Positions 1-5,569 of a DNA stretch of 5,622 nt are shown in pieces. The stretch is from Candidatus Methylomirabilis sp. (GTDB lineage: Bacteria; DYJV01), in contig DYJV01000101.1 in assembly GCA_020722945.1 (NCBI GenBank), positions 1-5,622 on the forward strand, given 5' to 3'. The notes beneath the pieces were generated by a model that was not told the origin of the DNA, made no database searches, and saw nothing but the letters and a program-made list of their open reading frames with translations. A program made the position numbers and the translations under genes. Position 1 is the stretch's first letter. Each line of letters starts with the position of its first letter.

Positions 1-49
1 GAGGGGAATTAACCACAGCTTTGCGGCACCCCTTGAGTAGAGGGGAATT
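1..49. repeat. GAGGGGAATT direct repeat with CCCCT hairpin arms
   Basis: The decamer GAGGGGAATT occurs exactly at 1-10 and again at 40-49, a period of 39 nt. Between them lies a CCAC...GCACCCCT segment. The CCCCT arm at 29-33 can pair either with AGGGG at 2-6 or with AGGGG at 41-45, so two alternative hairpins are possible. The layout (GGGGAATT, CCAC, a small GC core, CACCCCT, then GGGGAATT again) resembles a dispersed intergenic palindromic repeat that I recall from several unrelated bacterial phyla. That resemblance is from memory, not from a search. The element probably continues beyond the left edge of the window. Confidence 0.55.
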
Positions 50-53
50 TTTT
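29..53 (+). terminator. Possible intrinsic terminator for an upstream off-window gene
   Basis: CCCCTT (29-34) can pair with GAGGGG (40-45), giving five Watson-Crick pairs plus one G-U pair around a GAGTA loop. Two A residues and then six T residues (48-53) follow. This fits a short rho-independent terminator for a rightward gene lying left of the window. The stem is short, and the same bases are part of the GAGGGGAATT repeat, so the terminator role is only a possibility. Confidence 0.35.
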
Positions 54-61
54 AAAAAAAT

Positions 62-100
62 AATTATCCATTCAAAATTCAAAATTAATCATTCACAATT
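62..100. repeat. Degenerate AT-rich intergenic repeat block (left copy)
   Basis: The block is built of short modules: AATTATCCATTC (62-73), tandem TTCAAAA (71-77 and 78-84), AATTCAAAATTA (76-87) and ATTAATCATT (84-93). The same modules occur as exact reverse complements near the right end of the window (5597-5608, 5611-5622, 5570-5579), in a different order. Such ATTCA/AATTGA-rich stretches are common in intergenic DNA of AT-rich bacteria and have no assigned function. The rest of this gap (101-226) is plain AT-rich sequence. It includes an 8-bp inverted repeat, TTAAAATT at 153-160 with AATTTTAA at 171-178. Confidence 0.5.
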
Positions 101-191
101 TTTATAAGATGAATTTAGCTCTCCCAGCCATATACTACTCTCACTTTGAAGATTAAAATTGCATAATAAGAATTTTAAATTTATTTTTATC

Positions 192-218
192 TTGAAATAT
201 TTTTACACATAATATATT
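192..218 (+). promoter_or_regulatory. Candidate sigma-70-like promoter of the nitrilase-argS unit
   Basis: TTGAAA (192-197, five of six matches to the -35 consensus) is followed after 15 nt by TATATT (213-218, five of six to the -10 consensus). The spacer is shorter than the usual 17 nt, and AT-rich DNA throws up such matches by chance. If real, transcription would begin around 224-226, directly at the ATG of the first gene, giving an almost leaderless mRNA. Confidence 0.28.
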
Positions 219-226
219 GATTTTTT

Positions 227-1084
227 ATGAAGATAGCCGCTATACAACTTGAATGTTCCACAAATTTTTCTGATAATGTTGAGAAATGCAAGAGTTTCAT
301 CAATATTGCATCAGATTATGCACCTGACCTAATATGTTTCCCTGAACTTGCATTTTACCATTGGTTTCCATCTTTGATAGATCCATATTACCTTTCATTT
401 GCTACTCCAATAATCTCGCCACTTATAAACGATTTTCAAAATATAGCAAAAGAGAAGCAGGTAGTTCTTCTGTTGCCCTTCTTTGAAAAAGACATTGCAT
501 CAGGAGTTTACTACAATTCAGCCACTATTATTGATAAAAATGGAGAAATCAAAGGTTTATACAGAAAAGTTCATATCCCCCTCATCCCCAACTGGGAGGA
601 GAAATATTACTTCAAACCGGGGAATCTCGGTTTTCCTGTAATTGATACATCTATTGGCAAGATAGGGATACAGCTTGGCTGGGATGTTTTTTTTCCTGAA
701 GCAGCAAGGATACTTACACTAAAAGGTGCAGATATCATTGTTTCACCTACATGTTCAGCTTTATCATCCCAATCAAGATGGCTAAAGGTTCTCACCACAT
801 CAGCTTTAATCAATACTGTTTTTATTTGTAGAATAAACCGAGTAGGGAAACAGGGTGAGCTTGAATTTTACGGTGGTAGCTTCTCTGTTTTTCCTGACGG
901 CACACTGGTCAGTGAACCTGCTGGTGAATCAGAGAGTGTTGTTTTGTGGGATATCAACTTCAACGAAACATCAGAGGCAAGAAGGGTTTTCCCATTTTTA
1001 AGAGATAGACGAGAGAAAGAGTATACCGATATCGTCGGCATCCCTTTTGAGAGCATTATCAAAGAGAGACAATCATATGACTGA
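227..1084 (+). CDS. Nitrilase-superfamily protein, AguB-like, lacking the catalytic Cys
   Basis: This 285-residue protein spans one complete nitrilase-superfamily domain, which normally hydrolyses C-N bonds with a Glu-Lys-Cys triad in the cytoplasm. The Glu is visible at E40 (CFPELAF) and the Lys at K114 (YRKVHIP), with the extra conserved Glu near E125 (EEKYYFKPG). YYNSA (95-99), NRVG (204-207) and RRVFPFLRDRR (252-262) point to the N-carbamoylputrescine amidohydrolase branch. The nucleophile elbow, usually ICWDQWFPEAAR, reads LGWDVFFPEAAR: residue 151 is Gly (GGC, 677-679) where Cys is expected. It may therefore be a non-hydrolytic paralogue, or use different chemistry. Gly could also come from a single-base error (TGC to GGC). 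The ATG at 227 starts right at the family's N-terminal strand (MKIAAIQ), although no Shine-Dalgarno is visible. The gene overlaps the next one by 8 nt. The family call is firm, the activity unknown. Confidence 0.9.
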   Translation: MKIAAIQLECSTNFSDNVEKCKSFINIASDYAPDLICFPELAFYHWFPSLIDPYYLSFATPIISPLINDFQNIAKEKQVVLLLPFFEKDIASGVYYNSATIIDKNGEIKGLYRKVHIPLIPNWEEKYYFKPGNLGFPVIDTSIGKIGIQLGWDVFFPEAARILTLKGADIIVSPTCSALSSQSRWLKVLTTSALINTVFICRINRVGKQGELEFYGGSFSVFPDGTLVSEPAGESESVVLWDINFNETSEARRVFPFLRDRREKEYTDIVGIPFESIIKERQSYD

Positions 1085-1256
1085 AAAAGAGCGTAAAATA
1101 TGTGTAGTTTGTGCATGGAGAGAGAGTTGTGCAAAGAAATTCTCCCTTGGAGAGGGTAAGATAAATTGCCCCGATTTCTGCAAAGATCTTAACATAAAAA
1201 ATATAGAGGACCCCAATGAAACAAAATCTTCAAAACCTGATCCAACAAACAATTAA
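1077..1256 (+). CDS. Small cysteine-rich conserved hypothetical protein upstream of argS
   Basis: This is a 59-residue soluble protein with five cysteines: C9 and C12 (CVVC), C18, C31 and C35, in the pattern CxxC-x5-C-x12-C-x3-C. A hydrophilic tail follows. The motifs CAWRESC, KKF and CPDFCKDL look like those of short hypothetical proteins I recall next to argS in Geobacter-like bacteria. The cysteines suggest binding of zinc or an iron-sulfur cluster, but this is inference and the function is unknown. I chose the ATG at 1077 over a TTG at 1047 because it has an AGAGAG-like ribosome site 8-9 nt upstream and the extra residues look like read-through of the first gene. It overlaps the nitrilase-like gene by 8 nt and argS by 41 nt. 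Residues 47-59 lie in the argS overlap and are low-complexity, so the functional core is probably residues 5-41. Confidence 0.75.
   Translation: MTEKERKICVVCAWRESCAKKFSLGEGKINCPDFCKDLNIKNIEDPNETKSSKPDPTNN
1206..1210 (+). promoter_or_regulatory. Ribosome binding site that fixes the argS start
   Basis: GAGGA sits 5 nt before the ATG at 1216. It is the best Shine-Dalgarno in the window and lies inside the coding sequence of the small cysteine-rich gene. It supports the 1216 start and re-initiation by ribosomes finishing the upstream frame. Confidence 0.7.
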
Positions 1257-2802
1257 CAATCTTTACAATATAAACATTGATTCTGCCAAAATAAGAATTG
1301 AAACCCCTAAAAGTAAAAATTTTGGTGATTTTTCTACTACAATTTCAATGATATTAGCTCCTCAGTTGAAAGATAAGCCTGAAAATATCGCTCAAAATCT
1401 TATCAACCAATTTATCAATGAGCCAATGTTTAAAAAAGTCGAGATTGCAGGAAAAGGTTTCATAAATTTCTTTTTAGAGGAATCTATTTGGGTCAAGATG
1501 CTTAACTCTCTATCCAACGACCCCGATTTTTTCAAAAACAATATTGGAAAAGATAAAAATGTCCTAATAGAATTTGTCAGTGCCAATCCGACCGGTCCAC
1601 TTCATATTGGTCATGGAAGAGGAGCTGTGCTTGGTGATGTCCTCGGTAATTTACTCAAGATTAACGGTTACAATGTTACCAAAGAGTATTATACCAATGA
1701 TGCAGGGAATCAGATGAGGATACTTGGAGATTCTATATATTTAAGATTGAAAGAGTTAAAAGGGGAGAAAATAGATTTTCCCCAAGATTACTACCAGGGC
1801 GATTATATTACTAAAATAGCAAAAAAGTTACTCCAATCACCCGCAGATATTATCAACAAAGATATAGACTACTTTACAGAAGAGGGAGTTGCTTCTATAC
1901 TTCCAGAAATAAAAGATGACCTAAAAGATTTTGGAGTTGTTTTTGATACATGGTTCAGCGAAAAAACTCTCTTCACATCAGGGAAAGTCGAAAATATAAT
2001 CAAACAAATGAAATCAGATGGTGGACTTTATTTCAAAGAGAATGCATGGTGGCTCAAAGTAGAGGGTGATGAAGATAGAGTAGTTATTAAATCTGATGGT
2101 TCATATACATACCTTGCTTCAGATATAGCCTACCACAAAAACAAATTTGAGAGAGGGTTTGATATTTTAGTAGATATTTGGGGAGCAGATCACCACGGAT
2201 ACATTCCGAGGATACGTGCTGCAATCAAAAAATGTGGAGAAGACCCTGACAAACTAAAAATTATGTTGGTTCAAATGGTTACCCTTCTTAGAAACAGGGA
2301 GAAAATTCCAATGTCCACAAGAAAAGGGAAATTTGTTACTTTAAAAGAGGTAGTTGATGAAGTTGGGAAAGATGCTTCAAGATTTATCTTCATGACAAGG
2401 AGACACGATGCACAACTTGAATTTGACCTTGAGCTTGCAAAAGAAAAATCTAATGACAATCCTGTATATTATGTCCAGTATGCACATGCAAGGATTTGCA
2501 GCATACTTAAAAATTCTGAAATTCCTATTCCCCAAAAAATAGATAAAATAAGTTGTCCAGATGATATTGACATAATAAAATTACTATTAGAGTTTAAAGA
2601 TACCCTCATAACAGCTTCAGAAAACCTTGAGCCTCACCTCGTTACATATTATCTGATACAATTAGCCTCAAATTTCCACTCCTATTACAATAGAAACAAA
2701 ATTCTTGGAAATAGTGAAAGATTATTTTTGATAGAAGCTATAAAGAAAGTTCTCAAACAGGGTCTTGATATACTCGGAGTCTCTGCACCAGAAACAATGT
2801 AA
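1216..2802 (+). CDS. argS: Arginyl-tRNA synthetase
   Basis: This class Ia aminoacyl-tRNA synthetase joins arginine to tRNA-Arg using ATP in the cytoplasm and is essential for translation. Residues 1-88 form the N-terminal tRNA-recognition domain (NFGDFSTT at 35-42, GFINFFL at 81-87). The catalytic Rossmann core carries PTGPLHIGHGRG (125-136, with HIGH at 130-133), YYTNDAGNQ (158-166) and WGADHHGYIPR (322-332). The KMSKS-like loop is MSTRKG (366-371), and lack of the canonical Lys there is common in this family. The all-helical DALR anticodon-binding domain runs from about 414 (NPVYYVQYAHAR) to the typical C-terminus LGVSAPETM. At 528 residues it is slightly shorter than many bacterial ArgRS (about 550-580), with no motif missing. 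The ATG at 1216 has a GAGGA site and begins like other family members. It is the last gene of the overlapping trio. Confidence 0.97.
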   Translation: MKQNLQNLIQQTINNLYNINIDSAKIRIETPKSKNFGDFSTTISMILAPQLKDKPENIAQNLINQFINEPMFKKVEIAGKGFINFFLEESIWVKMLNSLSNDPDFFKNNIGKDKNVLIEFVSANPTGPLHIGHGRGAVLGDVLGNLLKINGYNVTKEYYTNDAGNQMRILGDSIYLRLKELKGEKIDFPQDYYQGDYITKIAKKLLQSPADIINKDIDYFTEEGVASILPEIKDDLKDFGVVFDTWFSEKTLFTSGKVENIIKQMKSDGGLYFKENAWWLKVEGDEDRVVIKSDGSYTYLASDIAYHKNKFERGFDILVDIWGADHHGYIPRIRAAIKKCGEDPDKLKIMLVQMVTLLRNREKIPMSTRKGKFVTLKEVVDEVGKDASRFIFMTRRHDAQLEFDLELAKEKSNDNPVYYVQYAHARICSILKNSEIPIPQKIDKISCPDDIDIIKLLLEFKDTLITASENLEPHLVTYYLIQLASNFHSYYNRNKILGNSERLFLIEAIKKVLKQGLDILGVSAPETM

Positions 2803-2866
2803 TTTATGTTGCCTCTACACTGCCCACTCCTTTTGCTATATCTTTTCAACTTCAGATAAACAACAA

Positions 2867-3748
2867 ATGATAAAAAGGTATCTCCCCTATATCTTACTTA
2901 TACTGACTACTCTTTTCTGGTCAGGAAATTTTGTATTGAGTAAAGGGATAAACCAGATTATACATCCTATTGCTTTAGGATTTTGGAGATGGCTTATAGC
3001 AGGCTTGATACTCCTCCCTTTTTCATATAGTATGCTTATAAAACAGAGACATCTGATAAAGAAACATTTTTTATACTTCAATTTTCTCGGCTTTTTAGGG
3101 ATAACCTCCTTTAATATTCTTATTTACTTTGCAATGCACTACACCACTGCAATTAATGCTGTATTAGTCAACTCTTTTGTCCCTATAATGATATTGGTGG
3201 TATCTCTTGCTGTGTATAAAGAGAAACCTATGATTTCACAGATATTTGGGATACTGATATCGATCTTAGGTATTTTCAGTATAATGCTCAAAGGAAACTT
3301 ATTTGCAATTTTTGAGCTATCTTTTAATATCGGCGATATCCTTGTATTTGTTGCAGGATTGACGTGGGCTATTTATACAGTGTTACTCAGAAGCCTTCCA
3401 AAGGATATTCATCCTCTCCTATTTCTTGAATCAATAATTATACTCGGGTTGATATATCTACTGCCTATGTATCTTTTTGAATTATATAAATTTGGTGGAT
3501 TTCAACCTGATATAAAGATAGTTGTAAGTATCGGATACGTTGCAATTTTTGCATCTGTTCTTGCGTTTATCTTCTGGAATAAAGCTGTAAAAGATGTGGG
3601 AGCAGCCAAAGCAGGACCATTTATACACCTGATGCCCATATTTGGGGCACTCCTTGCTTCAATATTTTTAGATGAAAAGCTTCAATTATATCATGTAGCA
3701 GGGATATCTCTTGTATTTATAGGGATTTTTATAGTAAATAGGAAGTGA
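2867..3748 (+). CDS. DMT-superfamily (EamA-type) membrane transporter
   Basis: This 293-residue hydrophobic protein has the ten-helix, two-repeat plan of EamA drug/metabolite transporters in the inner membrane. Likely helices by eye are 5-25, 36-54, 69-90, 98-116, 124-141, 156-175, 184-204, 217-236, 249-268 and 274-291. Family signatures are LFWSGNFVLSKG (16-27), the FWRW helix start (39-42), INAVLVNSFVPIM (96-108) at the end of repeat one, and AKAGPFIHLMPIFGALLASIFLDE in two parts around 247-270 ending repeat two. Members export amino acids, metabolites or drugs, but substrate cannot be read from sequence. I chose ATG 2867 because MIKRYLPYILL fits the short positively charged N-terminus. A TTG at 2765 would add a polar, Cys-rich stretch lying partly inside argS. 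No clear Shine-Dalgarno is seen. It lies 64 nt after argS, across a C-rich gap, so cotranscription is uncertain. Confidence 0.92.
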   Translation: MIKRYLPYILLILTTLFWSGNFVLSKGINQIIHPIALGFWRWLIAGLILLPFSYSMLIKQRHLIKKHFLYFNFLGFLGITSFNILIYFAMHYTTAINAVLVNSFVPIMILVVSLAVYKEKPMISQIFGILISILGIFSIMLKGNLFAIFELSFNIGDILVFVAGLTWAIYTVLLRSLPKDIHPLLFLESIIILGLIYLLPMYLFELYKFGGFQPDIKIVVSIGYVAIFASVLAFIFWNKAVKDVGAAKAGPFIHLMPIFGALLASIFLDEKLQLYHVAGISLVFIGIFIVNRK

Positions 3749-3764
3749 CATATTGAGTATATTT

Positions 3765-5450
3765 TTAATTTTTAATGATTAACTCTTTTTGGGCTCTCTT
3801 CATCTTTAATGCTCTCTCCACAAAGATACTACCTCCTGTATCTATGTCAATGCCTGTATAATACATCAATGCAGAGTAAGTGGATGGTAAAGGCGTAAAT
3901 ATCTGAACCTGCTCAGGTGGGGTTTTGATATGCTTCTGTATATATTTGTTAAGATTCTCCATATTATTTTGAGAACATCCAGGGTGCCCAGCAATAAAAT
4001 AGTAAGTTAAAAAATATTTTAAACTATTTTTTCTCGATATAGAGTAAAATTTATCTATAAATTCTGATAGGTCAAAGTTAGACGGCTTTCCCATCAATCT
4101 AAGAACATCTTTATCTGTGTGTTCTGGTGCTATTTTCAACTGCCCAGAAACATGGTATTTTATAAGCTCCTCAAGATATTTTTCACCACTTTTGGAGTCT
4201 TTTAATATTAAGTCTGTCCTCACTCCAGAGCTAACAAAAATTTTCTTTATAGAGGGGATTTTTCTGACTGCTCTGTATAAATCTATAAGGTTACTATGGT
4301 CAACACTCATATTAGAACAAATTTGAGGAGTCAAACACCGCTTATCCTTACATTTCCCATACTTGATTTTCTTGTCGCACTCAAACATATACATATTAGC
4401 AGTAGGACCACCCAAATCCCTTATAACTCCATCAAAATGCTTTAGTTTGGAAATAAAATGAAGCTCTCTAATAATAGATTCTTTACTTCTGCTAACAACT
4501 CTTGTCCCTTGATGCACAGCAATAGAGCAAAAATTACACTCACCAAAACAACCTCTGTTGATAGTAAGAGAAAACTTTACTGTATCAAGTGCCTTGACTT
4601 TCCCAAGTTTTTTTATCTCTGGATGAATATCGTGCTCAAATTCCATTTCATAAATAGCATCAAGTTCTCTCTGTTCGAGGACTCTCTGTGGTGGATTGTG
4701 GATAAGTATTCTATCACCATGCCTCTGCAAAAGCCCTTTTGCTGTAACAGGATCACTATTTTCATAGAATATCTGAAACATTTCAGAAAATTTACTCTTA
4801 CTAGCAGAAACCTCTTCATAGGATGGAAGTTCTATATAACCACCTTTCAAATTTTTACTAATATAGCATATTCCAAGTATATTGCTATAATCGTCATCTC
4901 TGGCTAATCTTTCGGCTAATTCAAGGATGGAAAGCTCCCCCATTCCATAAATTAAAATATCAGCTTTAGAGTCAAAAAGTATAGAACGCCGTATCTTATC
5001 ATCCCAATAATCGTAATGAGCAACTCTTCTAAGACTTGCCTCTACTCCACCGATAACTATCTTCCTTTTAAATTTGTCAAACTGCTTTATGAGATTGGTG
5101 TATTTGATGGTGGCACGGTCAGGTCTTCGGTTGTTTACTCCACCAGGGGTCAAATCATCCTCTCTCCTTCTCTTCATAAGTGAGGTATAATTGGAGACCA
5201 TAGAATCTACGGCACCTGCACTTACTCCCCAGAAAAGTTTTGGGACTCCAAGTGAAAGTATATCATCAGGAGTATCCAAACTTGGCTGTGAAATCACCCC
5301 AACCTTGTATCCTCTACTTATAAGCAACTTACCAAGTATTGCCACTCCACAGTATGGCGAATCAATATACGCATCACCCAATACGAATATTATATCAAGC
5401 TCACTCCAACCGAGTGATTTTAGGTCATTTTGATTAATTGGCAGAAACAT
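3765..5450 (-). CDS. ygiQ: YgiQ-family (UPF0313) radical SAM protein, short form
   Basis: This 561-residue radical SAM protein is predicted to bind a 4Fe-4S cluster through C301, C305 and C308 (NRGCFGECNFCSI) and to cleave S-adenosylmethionine. The physiological substrate of the family is unknown. Residues 1 to about 285 are the UPF0313 N-terminal region with a cobalamin-domain-like fold (DIIFVLGDAYIDSPYCGVA at 19-37, GGVEASLRR at 134-142). The radical SAM barrel covers about 293-520, with SGQLKIAPEHT (435-445) and FIAGHPG (485-491). Four further cysteines, C358, C367, C372 and C378, have the spacing x8, x4, x5 that I recall from E. coli YgiQ and may hold a second metal site. The protein ends just after the barrel and lacks the C-terminal extension (DUF3362-type) of the roughly 740-residue E. 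coli protein. The ATG at 5450 begins at the family N-terminus, without a visible Shine-Dalgarno. It is monocistronic in this window and converges on the transporter gene. Confidence 0.93.
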   Translation of the reverse strand: MFLPINQNDLKSLGWSELDIIFVLGDAYIDSPYCGVAILGKLLISRGYKVGVISQPSLDTPDDILSLGVPKLFWGVSAGAVDSMVSNYTSLMKRRREDDLTPGGVNNRRPDRATIKYTNLIKQFDKFKRKIVIGGVEASLRRVAHYDYWDDKIRRSILFDSKADILIYGMGELSILELAERLARDDDYSNILGICYISKNLKGGYIELPSYEEVSASKSKFSEMFQIFYENSDPVTAKGLLQRHGDRILIHNPPQRVLEQRELDAIYEMEFEHDIHPEIKKLGKVKALDTVKFSLTINRGCFGECNFCSIAVHQGTRVVSRSKESIIRELHFISKLKHFDGVIRDLGGPTANMYMFECDKKIKYGKCKDKRCLTPQICSNMSVDHSNLIDLYRAVRKIPSIKKIFVSSGVRTDLILKDSKSGEKYLEELIKYHVSGQLKIAPEHTDKDVLRLMGKPSNFDLSEFIDKFYSISRKNSLKYFLTYYFIAGHPGCSQNNMENLNKYIQKHIKTPPEQVQIFTPLPSTYSALMYYTGIDIDTGGSIFVERALKMKRAQKELIIKN

Positions 5451-5457
5451 ACCGATA

Positions 5458-5485
5458 CTAATACAGTAATTTTGAATTTAGTCAA
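5458..5485 (-). promoter_or_regulatory. Candidate sigma-70-like promoter of the ygiQ-like gene
   Basis: Read on the - strand, TTGACT (5485-5480, five of six to the -35 consensus) is followed after 16 nt by TATTAG (5463-5458, four of six to -10). The predicted start would be about 5451, one base before the ATG at 5450. This matches the absence of a Shine-Dalgarno and suggests a leaderless or nearly leaderless transcript. The AT-rich background makes chance matches likely. Confidence 0.4.
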
Positions 5486-5497
5486 AATATATTTTGA
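5482..5497. promoter_or_regulatory. Perfect 16-bp palindrome over the ygiQ -35 region
   Basis: TCAAAATATATTTTGA is its own reverse complement over all 16 bases and overlaps the -35 candidate at 5480-5485. The position suits an operator for a dimeric repressor. Its half-site also contains the heptamer TTTTGAA, which recurs at 5470-5476, 5492-5498 and 5510-5516, so it may equally be part of the local repeat-like AT sequence. No known regulator box is recognised. Confidence 0.35.
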
Positions 5498-5569
5498 AGT
5501 ATCCAATAATTTTGAAAAAAAATTTTATTTAGAAATTAACTTTACTTGAGTCTTACACCTGCTTTGGAT

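Noticed and set aside
366-371. Concern that argS has a defective KMSKS loop because it reads MSTRKG (protein residues 366-371, DNA about 2311-2328)
   Set aside because: Many functional bacterial ArgRS lack the canonical Lys in this loop, and all other motifs are intact.
1047-1076. TTG start extending the small cysteine-rich protein by ten residues
   Set aside because: The extension lies wholly inside the nitrilase-like gene, and the ATG at 1077 has a better-placed purine-rich ribosome site and fits the expected short N-terminus.
607-1134. Two open frames on the - strand across the nitrilase-like gene
   Set aside because: They lie opposite a clear family member, have no domain and no ribosome site, and are best explained as shadow frames.
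2806-2859. 17-residue open frame (MLPLHCPLLLLYLFNFR) in the gap after argS
   Set aside because: It has no ribosome site and its hydrophobic composition follows directly from the pyrimidine-rich DNA. There is no support for it as a leader peptide.
2765-2866. TTG start giving the transporter a 34-residue polar, Cys-containing N-terminal extension
   Set aside because: It begins inside argS and would put an untypical polar segment before the first membrane helix. MIKRYLPYILL from 2867 is the usual form.
4458-4907. 149-codon open frame on the + strand opposite the ygiQ-like gene
   Set aside because: It is antisense to a strongly supported radical SAM gene, has no recognisable domain, and its composition is that of a mirrored frame in AT-rich DNA.
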